Assembly: GCF_030505195.1 (NCBI RefSeq)
Contig: NZ_CP129672.1
Coordinates: 2,266,501 to 2,330,500, forward strand
From: Comamonas testosteroni
GTDB lineage: Bacteria; Pseudomonadota; Gammaproteobacteria; Burkholderiales; Burkholderiaceae_C
DNA: 64,000 nucleotides
Reading direction: 5' to 3'
Shown piece by piece: positions 17,718-25,871 of this stretch. The position numbers were made by a program, and so were the translations under genes. Position 1 is the stretch's first letter, and every line of letters starts with the position of its first letter. The notes below the pieces were generated by a model that was given only the letters and a program-made list of their open reading frames with translations, made no database searches and was not told the origin of the DNA.

Positions 17718-19334
17718 TCAATACCCCACCGCGCACCCATCCTTGCGCGGATCGGAACCCGCAATGTAGTGCTCGCCGTCACGCAGCACCAGCTGGGCGC
17801 CGCCAAAGGCGAACACGCCGTGGCCGGCCTCGACGCTGACCTCATGGCCGCGTGCGCGCAGCTGTTCAACCACGGCGGTATCGAAGGACGGTTCCACGGC
17901 CACGCCCTTGCCGCCGGTCACGCGCCAGCGCGGTGCATCGGCCGCAGCCTGCGGGTTCTGGCCGTAGCGCAGCACGCGCAGGGCCATCTGCAGATGGCCC
18001 TGGCTCTGCATGGGTCCGCCCATGACGCCGAACGCCATTTGCGGCGTGCCATCGGCATGCATGGCAAAGGCCGGAATGATGGTGTGCGAGGGACGCTTGC
18101 GCGGGCCGACCTGGTTGGCATGACCGGCCTCGGTGGTAAAGCCGTGGCCGCGGTTCTGCAGGCTGATGCCCGTGCCCGGCACAACCACGCCCGAGCCAAA
18201 GCCCATGTAGTTGGACTGGATGAAGGAGACCATCATGCCGCTGGCATCGGCCGCCGCCAGGTAGACCGTGCCGCCGGGCCGGGGCGCGCCGCAGCCCGGG
18301 GCACCGGCCCGCTTCGGGTCTATGAGACGGGCGCGTTCACGCAGGTAGTCGCGCTCCAGCAGCTGGGCGGGGGTGACACGCATATGCTCCAGGTCGGCGT
18401 TGTACTGGTGCAGGTCGGCAAAGGCCAGCTTCATGGCCTCGATCTGCAGGTGCACGCTGTCCACGCCGTCCAGCGGCTGCGCGCCGATCGCATCACCACC
18501 CACACCCAGCTCATCGAGCATGCCCAGCGCCATCAGCGCGGCAATGCCCTGACCGTTGGGCGGAATCTCGTGGATCACCGAATCGCCGAACTTCTGCGAC
18601 ACCGTTCCCACCCAGTCGGCCTGGTGCGCGGCCAGGTCTTGCTCGCTCATCACGCCGCCGCAGGCCCGCGCATGCTCGACCATCTTCCTGGCCAGCGCGC
18701 CACGGTAAAAGGACTCGCCCAGGGTCTCGGCGATCTCCTCCAGCGTGCGCGCATGAGCTTCGCTCCTGAACACTTCTCCGGCCCGGGGAGCGCGGCCACC
18801 AGGCAGAAAGCACTCAGCAAAGCCGGGCTGGTCGCCCAGCTTTTGGCCGCCCAGCTCCCACAGCGTGGCAATCGTGGGCGAGACCGCGAAACCGTGGCGC
18901 GCATAGGCTATGGCGGGCTGGGCCACCTGCGCGAAGGGCAGCTTGCCGAAGCGCTTGGACAGCGCCACCCAGGCCGACACTGCACCGGGCACGGTCACGG
19001 CATTCCAGCCCTTCTCGGGTATGCCGCCGAGGCGGGCAAAGTAGTCGGGCGTCCAGCCCGCAGGCGAGCGGCCCGAGGCGTTGAGGCCATGCAGCTCCTT
19101 GCCGTCCCAGACGATGGCAAAGCCGTCGCTGCCAATGCCGCAGCCCGTGGGCTCGACCACCGTGAGCGTCATCGCTGCGGCCAGCGCCGCATCCACGGCG
19201 TTGCCGCCGGCCAGCAGCATGGACAGGCCGGCCTGCGCGGCCAGCGGCTGCGAAGTGCTGACCACATTGCGCCCCAGCACCGGCGAGCGGTGTGAGGCAT
19301 AGGGAAGCGTCCAGTCCTTGACAAGGTTGGTCAT
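17718..19334 (-). CDS. ggt: Gamma-glutamyltransferase (Ntn-hydrolase)
   Basis: The 538-residue proenzyme is expected to cut itself before the Thr of PGGTVYLAAAD (near residue 350), which then becomes the catalytic nucleophile of the small subunit. N-terminal large-subunit signatures are present: GGNAVDAALAAAMTLTVVEPTGCGIGSDGF, quoted here by its GGNAVDAALA and TGCGIGSDGF ends, and PPNGQGIAALMAL. No signal peptide is visible, unlike the periplasmic enzyme of E. coli. It may act on glutathione or gamma-glutamyl amides in the cytosol. It lies downstream of a Bug receptor on the same strand, suggesting uptake and hydrolysis of a gamma-glutamyl compound, which is inference. Confidence 0.88.
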   Translation of the reverse strand: MTNLVKDWTLPYASHRSPVLGRNVVSTSQPLAAQAGLSMLLAGGNAVDAALAAAMTLTVVEPTGCGIGSDGFAIVWDGKELHGLNASGRSPAGWTPDYFARLGGIPEKGWNAVTVPGAVSAWVALSKRFGKLPFAQVAQPAIAYARHGFAVSPTIATLWELGGQKLGDQPGFAECFLPGGRAPRAGEVFRSEAHARTLEEIAETLGESFYRGALARKMVEHARACGGVMSEQDLAAHQADWVGTVSQKFGDSVIHEIPPNGQGIAALMALGMLDELGVGGDAIGAQPLDGVDSVHLQIEAMKLAFADLHQYNADLEHMRVTPAQLLERDYLRERARLIDPKRAGAPGCGAPRPGGTVYLAAADASGMMVSFIQSNYMGFGSGVVVPGTGISLQNRGHGFTTEAGHANQVGPRKRPSHTIIPAFAMHADGTPQMAFGVMGGPMQSQGHLQMALRVLRYGQNPQAAADAPRWRVTGGKGVAVEPSFDTAVVEQLRARGHEVSVEAGHGVFAFGGAQLVLRDGEHYIAGSDPRKDGCAVGY

Positions 19335-19404
19335 ATATCTAAGTCCGATCAGTGATTCATGGGCGCCGCGCATAAGGCTGGCACCTCCAACGGCGCACGC
19401 TGAG

Positions 19405-19486
19405 CAAGGGCCGCCCTGCAGCGAGGGCCTGCTCCCCCTCTGAGGGGGAAGGCGCGGGGCCGCCCAGGCGAAGCGACCCAGGGGGT
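19405..19486. repeat. GC-rich dispersed repeat, copy B
   Basis: The stretch begins AAGGGCCGCCCTGCAGCGAG and contains CCCCCTCTGAGGGGG, a perfect stem, then GGGCCGCCC again. It is the same family as copies at 17650, 31879, 38982 and 54719. It fills most of the gap between the Bug gene (stop at 19490) and the ggt start (19334). Confidence 0.75.
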
Positions 19487-19489
19487 GTT

Positions 19490-20500
19490 TTATTCCAAAG
19501 TAATGTGGTTGTCCCGGATGACCTTGGCCCAGCGCGCGCTGTCGGCCTGCACCATGGCGGCAAACTGCGCGGGGGTCTGCGGCTTGGCGGGCTCCACGCC
19601 CTGCTTGGCCAGGCTGGCGATCACCTCGGGATTCTGGATGGCGCGGTTGAAGGCCTGGTTGATCCGGCCGACCAGCTCGGGCTTCATGCCGGCCGGGCCG
19701 TAGAGGCCGAACCAGGTGACCGAGGAATAGCCCGGCAGGCCCGATTCGGCCACCGTGGGCAGATTCGGAGCCAGCGTGCTGCGCCTGTCGCCGGTCACAG
19801 CCAGGGCGCGCAAGCGGCCACTGGCCACATGGGGCATGCCCGTGGGGATGGAGTCGAACAGCAGGTGCACCTGGCCTGCCGCCAGATCGGTGATCGACTG
19901 GGCCGTGCCCTTGTAGGGCACATGGGCGAGCTGTAGGCCGGCCTGCGCAGCAAAGGCGGCGGTGTTCAGGTGCACGATGGTGCCATTGCCGCTGGTGGCG
20001 TAGTTGAGCTTGCCGGGGTTGGCCTTGGCATAGGCGATCAGCTCCTGAACGCTCTTGACCGGCAGCGAGGGCGTGACCAGCAGCACGCTGGCCGCGTCCG
20101 CCGTATGCGCGATGGGGCTGAAGTCCTTGTCTGCCTTGTAGGCCAGCCTGGGCATCAGATGCGGCGAGATGGCATGCGTGCTGCTGGTGGTGAACAGCAG
20201 CGTGTAGCCGTCGGCCGCCGCCTTGGCAGCCTCGGCCGTGCCTATGGTGCCGCCAGCGCCGGGCCGGTTGTCGATGACTAGCTGCTGGCCCAGCTCCTGC
20301 GATACGCGCTGCGCGATCACGCGTGCCACCAGATCGGTAGCGCCGCTGGCCGGAAACGGCACGATCACGCGCACCGGTCGGCTGGGCCAGGCGGCCTCGC
20401 CCTGGGCCAGGGCCGGCAAGACCAGCAAGCCGCCGGCCACGGCCGCAGCGGCTTGGAGCCACTGGCGACGCGTCGTTGAAACAGTAAACCGTGCCCGCAT
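19490..20500 (-). CDS. Second Bug-family solute receptor
   Basis: The 336-residue periplasmic binding protein has a signal with twin arginine (STTRRQWLQAAAA), a hydrophobic core and cleavage near PALAQG, so Tat export is possible. Bug motifs are clear: WPSRPVRVIVPFPASGATD, VIDNRPGAGGTIG and HVPYKGTAQSITDLAAGQ. No TctAB genes are nearby. It is transcribed away from a LysR gene across a palindromic region and is followed by ggt after 155 bases, so the three probably form one locus. Ligand unknown. The start (complement of 20498-20500) gives a clean signal peptide. Confidence 0.9.
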   Translation of the reverse strand: MRARFTVSTTRRQWLQAAAAVAGGLLVLPALAQGEAAWPSRPVRVIVPFPASGATDLVARVIAQRVSQELGQQLVIDNRPGAGGTIGTAEAAKAAADGYTLLFTTSSTHAISPHLMPRLAYKADKDFSPIAHTADAASVLLVTPSLPVKSVQELIAYAKANPGKLNYATSGNGTIVHLNTAAFAAQAGLQLAHVPYKGTAQSITDLAAGQVHLLFDSIPTGMPHVASGRLRALAVTGDRRSTLAPNLPTVAESGLPGYSSVTWFGLYGPAGMKPELVGRINQAFNRAIQNPEVIASLAKQGVEPAKPQTPAQFAAMVQADSARWAKVIRDNHITLE

Positions 20501-20574
20501 GGCAACTCCCGCAGAAATGGAGGGCTGGCCGCTGCCTGGCGACCATCGAACGGGAGATCTTAGAAAACCGGGGC

Positions 20575-20594
20575 ATTTGCCGCTATCGGCAAAT
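20575..20594. promoter_or_regulatory. Perfect 20-bp palindrome between divergent Bug and LysR genes
   Basis: ATTTGCCG (20575-20582) and CGGCAAAT (20587-20594) flank CTAT. It sits 64 bases before the LysR start and 75 bases before the Bug start, the place where a LysR regulator would bind to control both. Confidence 0.65.
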
Positions 20595-20658
20595 TTGCAA
20601 GCCATCGTTGCCAAAACAGCAAACCGGGCACAATGGCCCTCTACCGCCACCGCCTGCC

Positions 20659-21579
20659 ATGCCCGAGTCCCGCCATTTGCTGCTCCAAGACACCGCGCTG
20701 CGCTACTTCCACGAAGTCGCGCAATGCGGCTCGCTGAGCGAGGCCTCGGCAAGGCTGCATGTGGCGGCCTCGGCCATCAGCCGCCAGATCGCGGCGCTGG
20801 AGGCGCGGCTGGGGACGCCGCTGTTCGAGCGCCACCCACGCGGCATGGTGCTCAACGCCGCCGGCGAGATCCTGGCCGATCATGCGCGCCGCGCGGGGCT
20901 GGACGCGGAGCGCGCTCTGGACGAGATCAAGGCCCTGCAAGGCCTGCGCAGCGGCAAGGTGCGCATTGCCAGCTCCGATGCCTTCGCCAGCGAATTCCTG
21001 CCGCGCCTGTGCGCGGCCTTCCAGCGCGAGCACAGCGGCATCGTCTTCGAGGTGGCGGTGCTTCCCACGCACGAGGTTTCCGGGGCCGTGCGCACCGGCA
21101 TCGCCGACATAGGCCTGTGTTTCAGCCGGGCCCCGGAGCCCGGCATCGCCGTCGCCTGCCGCGTGGCCGCGCCCGTGCTGGCGCTGGTGGCATCCAGCCA
21201 TGAGCTGGCACAAGAGCGCAGCGTGGCACTGGCCAGGCTGGTGCGCTATCCGCTGGCACTGACGCCGCCCAGCACGGCCGTGCGCCAGTTGCTGGACGCA
21301 GCCTGCAGCCGCCAGGGGCTGATGCTGGCTCCGGCCCTGGAGAGCAATCACGGCAAGACGCTGCTGAACTTTGCGGCCCAGGGCACGGCGGTTGCCGTGG
21401 CCAGCGAAATCGCCGCCCGCGACATGGTGGCCACAGGCGCGCTCGTGGCCGTGGCGCTCAGCGACCGCGGCATGGATCTGCGCGATATCGAGGTGCAGAC
21501 CCTGGCCGGCCGCACGCTGCCGCATGCGGCGCAGTCCTTTCTGGAGCTTTTGCAGCTGCGCCTGCCCGCCGCCTGGTAA
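20659..21579 (+). CDS. LysR-family regulator divergent from Bug-ggt
   Basis: The 306-residue protein has a LysR winged helix at about 15-75 (ALRYFHEVAQCGSLSEASARL, read by its LRYFHEVAQCGSLSEASA part, then SAISRQIAALEARLGTPLFERH) and a typical effector domain. It lies divergent from the Bug-ggt genes with a palindrome between, the classical layout for control of the neighbours. ATG 20659 starts the family core; the frame is open upstream but that part is not LysR-like. The effector may be the Bug ligand. Confidence 0.88.
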   Translation: MPESRHLLLQDTALRYFHEVAQCGSLSEASARLHVAASAISRQIAALEARLGTPLFERHPRGMVLNAAGEILADHARRAGLDAERALDEIKALQGLRSGKVRIASSDAFASEFLPRLCAAFQREHSGIVFEVAVLPTHEVSGAVRTGIADIGLCFSRAPEPGIAVACRVAAPVLALVASSHELAQERSVALARLVRYPLALTPPSTAVRQLLDAACSRQGLMLAPALESNHGKTLLNFAAQGTAVAVASEIAARDMVATGALVAVALSDRGMDLRDIEVQTLAGRTLPHAAQSFLELLQLRLPAAW

Positions 21580-21600
21580 AAGAAGGCCACTCACGCTGGC

Positions 21601-22506
21601 TCAATCCGCCTTGGGGCGCAGCACCAGCCAGAGCGACAGCGCAATCAGCCCGCCCCCCATGGCATGTGCAACGGTCAAGGTCTCGTCGAGCAGGACCCAG
21701 CCCCAGAGCACGGCAAACACGGGCACGATGAAGGTCACGGTCAGCGCCTTGTGCGGGCCCTCGTCGGCAATCAGCCTGAAGTACAGCACATAGGCCAGCG
21801 CCGTGCTCAACAGGCCCAGCAGCGCCACATTGCCCCATGCCAGCAGCGGCGCGGCCTGCAGCCTGGCGAGCATGCCGGGCTCCAGCGCGATGTCGATGAG
21901 CAGCGCCGGCGTCAGCACCATCAATGCACCGAGCTGGCTGATGAAAACGGCAGCGCGCGTGTCCACGCTCGCATCGGCACCCACAAGCCTGAGCGTCAGA
22001 TAGCTGGAAAACGCATAGCAGACCGTGGCAACAAAACAGGCCGCCATGCCGCCCAGCACGGCGGTGCTGAGATCCAGCGGCCCGGCCTGTGCCAGCACGG
22101 CCACGCCGCCAATCCCCAGCACCACGGCAGCCACGCGCGCGGGCGTGATCGCCTCGGCAAACACCAGCGCCCCCACCACGGTAGCCACCAGCGGCGTGGC
22201 GGCATTGAAGATGGCGCTATAGCCCGATGGCAGCACCTGGGCCGCCAGCGCGTACATGAGAAAGGGGATGCCGGAATTGATGGCCCCCAGCCCCAGCAAG
22301 GGCCAAAGATAGCGTCCCAGCCTGGGCCGGAAACCCATGGCAAACAACGCCGCGCCAAGGCCCAGCGCCGAAAACAGGCCGCGTCCCAAGGCCGTGGGCA
22401 CAGCCCCCAGATGGGGTACGGCCACGCGCATGAATAAAAAACTGCCGCCCCAGAGGGCGGACAGTGTCATGAGTCGGATCAGGCTGGCTACAGACATACA
22501 GGGCAT
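21601..22506 (-). CDS. EamA-domain (DMT superfamily) exporter
   Basis: The 301-residue protein has ten membrane helices formed by two EamA repeats. WGGSFLFMRVAVPHLGAVP begins the first and the second starts near residue 150. The AINSGIPFLMYALAAQVLPSG loop is typical of the metabolite exporters of this family. The substrate is unknown. Start at 22506 or nine bases further in at the second ATG. It converges on the LysR gene with a 21-base gap. Confidence 0.87.
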   Translation of the reverse strand: MPCMSVASLIRLMTLSALWGGSFLFMRVAVPHLGAVPTALGRGLFSALGLGAALFAMGFRPRLGRYLWPLLGLGAINSGIPFLMYALAAQVLPSGYSAIFNAATPLVATVVGALVFAEAITPARVAAVVLGIGGVAVLAQAGPLDLSTAVLGGMAACFVATVCYAFSSYLTLRLVGADASVDTRAAVFISQLGALMVLTPALLIDIALEPGMLARLQAAPLLAWGNVALLGLLSTALAYVLYFRLIADEGPHKALTVTFIVPVFAVLWGWVLLDETLTVAHAMGGGLIALSLWLVLRPKAD

Positions 22507-22555
22507 TGTGCACAGCCCCGGCCTGTATGCCAGTCACTACAAATGCATGCCGCAA

Positions 22556-23113
22556 TCAGTGAATCTGCACCAGCACATCGTCCAGCGTGGCACCGGCCTC
22601 TTCAGGTACCGGGCGCGTCAGCTGCGGCACCTTGTAGATGCTGGCATCGGCATGGATGAGGCCTATGTCATAGCGCTGGCCGGCCAGATAATCGCCCACC
22701 GACTCCAGCACGATGGGGCTGCGGTGCAGATGCTCGGTGGCCTTGAGCTCGTCGAGAGAGAGCCAGACGCTGCGCACGATGCCATCGTCCAGATGGCGCT
22801 GGGCATGGTGCATGCCCAGATCGCCCGTGAAGGCAAAGCGCAGATAGGTGATGTCCGAGCCCGTGCGCGTGCGCACAAAGCGGTTCATGTAGATGCCGAC
22901 CAGGGCCGTGGGCGTGAAGCTGTAGGCCGTCTCTTCCATGACTTCGCGCACACAGGCATCGACAGGGCTTTCGGAGGGGTCGAGATGACCGGCCGGCGTG
23001 TTCAGACGCAGTCCATCCGCCGTTTGTTCTTCCACCAGCAAAAAACGGCCATCGCGTTCGATGATGGCCGAGACAGTCACATTGGGTTTCCAGCGATTGG
23101 GCATGGCCGGCAT
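22556..23113 (-). CDS. Nudix hydrolase (NudJ-like)
   Basis: The 185-residue protein has the Nudix box spanning residues 42-64 (GHLDPSESPVDACVREVMEE at its core), with the Gly, the Glu and the REVMEET metal-binding helix in register. The N-terminus KPNVTVSAIIERDGRFLLVEE is the usual first strand pair. It resembles NudJ-type phosphatases acting on thiamin or nucleotide pyrophosphates, which I cannot confirm from sequence alone. It lies between the exporter and GNAT genes on the same strand. Confidence 0.87.
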   Translation of the reverse strand: MPAMPNRWKPNVTVSAIIERDGRFLLVEEQTADGLRLNTPAGHLDPSESPVDACVREVMEETAYSFTPTALVGIYMNRFVRTRTGSDITYLRFAFTGDLGMHHAQRHLDDGIVRSVWLSLDELKATEHLHRSPIVLESVGDYLAGQRYDIGLIHADASIYKVPQLTRPVPEEAGATLDDVLVQIH

Positions 23114-23139
23114 TATCCTTGCCCCAACCCGACGATGTG

Positions 23140-23655
23140 TCAGATAAATCCCACCATATAGAGCGCGCCCTCGCCATAACTGTCCAAATGTTGTTGTTGC
23201 ACAGCATTTGTCACGGACTGGACCGCATAGCCTTGACGCTCCCAGTAAAGCCGTGAGCCCTGCACCGAAACCAGTGCCGTGCGCTGCACGCCGCGCGCTC
23301 TGGCCTGGGCCTTCAGGGCCTGGACCATGCGCCCCGCCAGGCCCTGGCCGGCGGCAGCCTCGGACACGGCCATATCGTGCAGATAGAGCACGCTGGCGTC
23401 GTCATAGTCGGCAAAGTCGCCGTTGAGCGGCGTGATGGCCCCGGGGCGCGACCAGTAGGCGGCCAGATAGGCCACCAGTTCGCCCCCTTGCTCGGCCGCC
23501 CAGGAACAATGCCCGGCGGTGCGCAAACGGCGCACAAACACCTCGCGCGACTCGGCAAAGTCCGCGCCATAGCAATGCTCCTGTATGCGCAGCAGGGCAT
23601 CCACATCATCCACGCCCAGCGCGCGCAGCTGGATTGGCATCGACTCCGGCATCAA
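23140..23655 (-). CDS. GNAT-family N-acetyltransferase
   Basis: The 171-residue protein has the acetyl-CoA binding signature AAAGQGLAGRMVQALKAQA preceded by the strand YLHDMAVSE, and the C-terminal LYWERQGYAV typical of GNAT folds. Substrate unknown. The start is one of the first two Met (23655 or 23652) or the internal Met of MPIQLRAL. Confidence 0.85.
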   Translation of the reverse strand: MMPESMPIQLRALGVDDVDALLRIQEHCYGADFAESREVFVRRLRTAGHCSWAAEQGGELVAYLAAYWSRPGAITPLNGDFADYDDASVLYLHDMAVSEAAAGQGLAGRMVQALKAQARARGVQRTALVSVQGSRLYWERQGYAVQSVTNAVQQQHLDSYGEGALYMVGFI

Positions 23656-23668
23656 AAACTCTCAAATC

Positions 23669-23712
23669 AATAGCTGTCAGCGCTTATCAGTCAATGGCTG
23701 ACAGCCAATTTC
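23669..23712. repeat. Dispersed ATAGCT..AGCGCTT repeat
   Basis: AATAGCTGTCAGCGCTTATC is followed by GGCTGACAGCC: GCTGTCAGC (23673-23681) and GCTGACAGC (23697-23705) pair perfectly. It is a short copy of the repeat at 16468. It lies in the leader between the divergent GNAT and DUF2061 genes. Confidence 0.7.
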
Positions 23713-23779
23713 AATCAAACCCCAGCACACAGCTTAGCAAGCCGCTCATCTCGCAGCAGCCCGTAGGCACTATCGCAAT

Positions 23780-23798
23780 GGTAATGATTCTCAATTGG
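23780..23798 (+). promoter_or_regulatory. Probable Fur box before the DUF2061 gene
   Basis: GGTAATGATTCTCAATTGG matches 13 of 19 positions of the Fur consensus GATAATGATAATCATTATC, including the unbroken core TAATGATT. It is 51 bases before the start codon of the next gene, a suitable place for iron-dependent repression. Confidence 0.6.
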
Positions 23799-23849
23799 AA
23801 ATTCATCGCCACCCTCCCTACCATTCATTCATCGCTCAGGGAGAAACAG

Positions 23850-24104
23850 ATGACACGCTTGATCAAGACATTGCGCCAGAACCAGCTCACGCTGACCAAG
23901 ACTGCCAGTTACTACGTGATCCACATCACCGTGGCCGCCTGCGTCGCCTATGCCGTGACCGGCAATCTGATTGCCTCGCTGACGCTGAGCCTGCTGGAGC
24001 CCACGGTTCAGGCCTTTGCCTTCTTCTTCCATGAAAAAGTCTGGGAGCGCCGCCTGAAGAAACGTGAACAGCAAGCGCTTGCGGGACAAGCGCTGAGCGC
24101 CTGA
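23850..24104 (+). CDS. DUF2061 small membrane protein
   Basis: The 84-residue protein matches the DUF2061 family, with two short hydrophobic helices (YYVIHITVAACVAYAVTG and IASLTLSLLEPTVQAFAFFF) and the conserved HEKVWER motif after the second. The family has no established function. ATG 23850 has CAGGGAG six bases upstream. The Fur box at 23780 suggests repression by iron. A 34-codon reading frame follows nine bases after its stop. Confidence 0.85.
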   Translation: MTRLIKTLRQNQLTLTKTASYYVIHITVAACVAYAVTGNLIASLTLSLLEPTVQAFAFFFHEKVWERRLKKREQQALAGQALSA

Positions 24105-24113
24105 GAGCCGCCT

Positions 24114-24218
24114 ATGAACGCCGACCACCCCACCACTTTTGCGCAGTGGCTGCTGCAGTCACTGGCCACGCTGGGCGACTGCAACGGTCACCTCAACGGC
24201 CACCTCAATGACCTGTAG
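24114..24218 (+). CDS. Possible 34-residue protein downstream of DUF2061
   Basis: ATG 24114 to TAG 24216-24218 encodes MNADHPTTFAQWLLQSLATL followed by GDCNGHLNGHLNDL. The ending carries the duplicated unit GHLN, and one Cys is present. The sequence AGAG lies eight bases before the ATG. With the spacing of nine bases to the DUF2061 stop it would be co-transcribed and iron regulated. I recognise no homologue, and so short a frame could be chance. Confidence 0.4.
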   Translation: MNADHPTTFAQWLLQSLATLGDCNGHLNGHLNDL

Positions 24219-24453
24219 AAATCATGTGCACAAGCCTTTGGGTAAGTCTTCGATAAATCTTGAATATCCTAGGCCCCATCTGATTTTCTGATAACTTGCA
24301 ACTGAAAACCATCCGAACCCCGCCCTCCAACACCAGAAAATCCTGTGGATAAGTTATGCAGAGCATGCAAATGCGGCCTCGCGCCCATGGGTTTGCGGCT
24401 ATTTGCCAAACCGGGCTCAAGGCCAACAATGGCCGGGAATCCAAGGAGTTCCC
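24219..24453 (+). promoter_or_regulatory. Leader of the aminotransferase gene
   Basis: This 235-base gap holds no gene. It contains a perfect DnaA-box sequence TGTGGATAA (24344-24352), single and therefore probably not an origin. AAGGAG at 24443 serves the next gene. No terminator was found after the small frame at 24114. Confidence 0.35.
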
Positions 24454-25809
24454 ATGCAGCTTGCAGACCGCCAGACATCCGCAGACCTCAACCGCCACGA
24501 CGAGCAATGGCTGAGCGCCCACTGGATGCCGTTTACCGGCAATCGCAACTTCAAGGCCAGGCCCCGCATCATCACCGGCGCACAGGGGGCCTACTACAAC
24601 GACGCCGATGGCCGGCGCATTTTCGACGGCCTCTCGGGCCTGTGGTGCTCGGGGCTGGGCCATGGCCGCCGCGAGATTGCCGAGGCCATTGGCCAAGCCG
24701 CGCTGCAACTCGACTACTCTCCCGCCTTCCAGTTCGGCCACCCTGCCTCGTTCGAGCTTGCCAACCGCATCGTGGCGCTGATGCCCCAGGGGCTTGAACA
24801 TGTGTTCTTCACCGGCTCGGGATCGGAAGCGGCCGACACCTCGCTGAAGATGGCGCGCGCCTACTGGCGCGCCAGGGGCCAGGGCACCAAGACCCGGCTG
24901 ATCGGGCGCGAAAAGGGCTATCACGGCGTGAACTTCGGCGGCATCTCGGTAGGCGGCATGGGGGGCAACCGCAAGATGTTCGGCCAGGGGATTGAAGCCG
25001 ACCATCTGCCGCACACCCAGCCGCCACCCGGTTCGTTCTTCAAGGGCCAGCCCCAGACCGACGGACGCGCCCTGGCAGACCGGCTGCTCGATCTGATCGC
25101 CCTGCATGACGCCAGCAATATCGCGGCCGTGATCGTGGAGCCCATGTCGGGCTCGGGCGGGGTGGTGATTCCGCCCGCCGGCTATCTGCAGCGTTTGCGC
25201 GAGATCTGCACCCAGCACGACATCCTGCTGATCTTCGACGAGGTCATCACGGGCTTTGGCCGCCTCGGGGCGATGACGGCGGCTGAGGCCTTTGGCGTGA
25301 CGCCGGACATCATGAATATCGCCAAGCAGGTCAGCAATGGCGCCCAGCCGCTGGGAGCCTGCGTGGTCTCGCCTGCCATCTATGACCAGTTCATGGCGGC
25401 TGGCGGGCCTCAGTACATGCTGGAATTTGCCCACGGCTATACCTATTCGGCCCATCCCGTGGCCTGCGCGGCAGGCATTGCAGCGCTGGATCTGCTGGAG
25501 CGCGAAGACGGCCCGGGCCGAGTGCGCACGCTGGCCCCCTTCTTCGAGCAGGCCGTGCACAGCCTCAGGGGCGCCAGGCATGTGCTGGACATCCGCAATA
25601 TCGGCCTGGCGGCAGGCATCACGATTGCGCCCCTGCCTGGCGAGCCCGCCAGGCGCCCTTACGAGATCGCCATGAAATGCTGGGAGGCCGGCTTTTATGT
25701 GCGCTACGGCGGCGACACGATTCAACTGGCACCGCCCTTCATCAGCGAGCAGGCCGAGATCGAGCGACTAATCAACGTACTGGGCGATGCGCTGCAGGCC
25801 ACTGACTGA
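24454..25809 (+). CDS. Class III aminotransferase (beta-alanine/omega-amino acid:pyruvate type)
   Basis: The 451-residue PLP enzyme has the phosphate-binding GSGSEAADTSLKMAR (121-135), Asp262 in LLIFDEVITGFGRLG and the Schiff-base Lys291 in NIAKQVSNGAQPLG. The opening HWMPFTGNRNFKARPRI is characteristic of omega-amino acid:pyruvate aminotransferases (beta-alanine--pyruvate), whose family is 440-450 residues. Substrate choice among beta-alanine, taurine or amines is not resolved. Start ATG 24454 is fixed by AAGGAG at 24443-24448. A perfect terminator follows. Confidence 0.9.
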   Translation: MQLADRQTSADLNRHDEQWLSAHWMPFTGNRNFKARPRIITGAQGAYYNDADGRRIFDGLSGLWCSGLGHGRREIAEAIGQAALQLDYSPAFQFGHPASFELANRIVALMPQGLEHVFFTGSGSEAADTSLKMARAYWRARGQGTKTRLIGREKGYHGVNFGGISVGGMGGNRKMFGQGIEADHLPHTQPPPGSFFKGQPQTDGRALADRLLDLIALHDASNIAAVIVEPMSGSGGVVIPPAGYLQRLREICTQHDILLIFDEVITGFGRLGAMTAAEAFGVTPDIMNIAKQVSNGAQPLGACVVSPAIYDQFMAAGGPQYMLEFAHGYTYSAHPVACAAGIAALDLLEREDGPGRVRTLAPFFEQAVHSLRGARHVLDIRNIGLAAGITIAPLPGEPARRPYEIAMKCWEAGFYVRYGGDTIQLAPPFISEQAEIERLINVLGDALQATD

Positions 25810-25824
25810 AATATCAAATCAGTA

Positions 25825-25863
25825 GCTTCAATCGCTTACCCAGCAAGCGATTGAAGCATTTTT
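25825..25863. terminator. Bidirectional terminator made from a dispersed repeat
   Basis: GCTTCAATCGCTT (25825-25837) and AAGCGATTGAAGC (25845-25857) form a perfect 13-bp stem with a 7-base loop, followed by ATTTTTAT. It is a copy of the ATAGCT..AGCGCTT repeat family (the left flank reads CAGTAGCTTCAATCGCTT). It separates the convergent aminotransferase and rsmA genes. Confidence 0.85.
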
Positions 25864-25871
25864 ATCTCAAT

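Noticed and set aside
17718..20576. A single 952-codon frame joining ggt with upstream DNA
   Set aside because: The upstream portion runs through the Bug gene in the wrong frame. GGT starts at 19334 with normal length.
24344..24352. Perfect DnaA-box sequence
   Set aside because: Only one is present; an origin needs a cluster and an AT-rich unwinding part, and dnaA or dnaN genes are not near.
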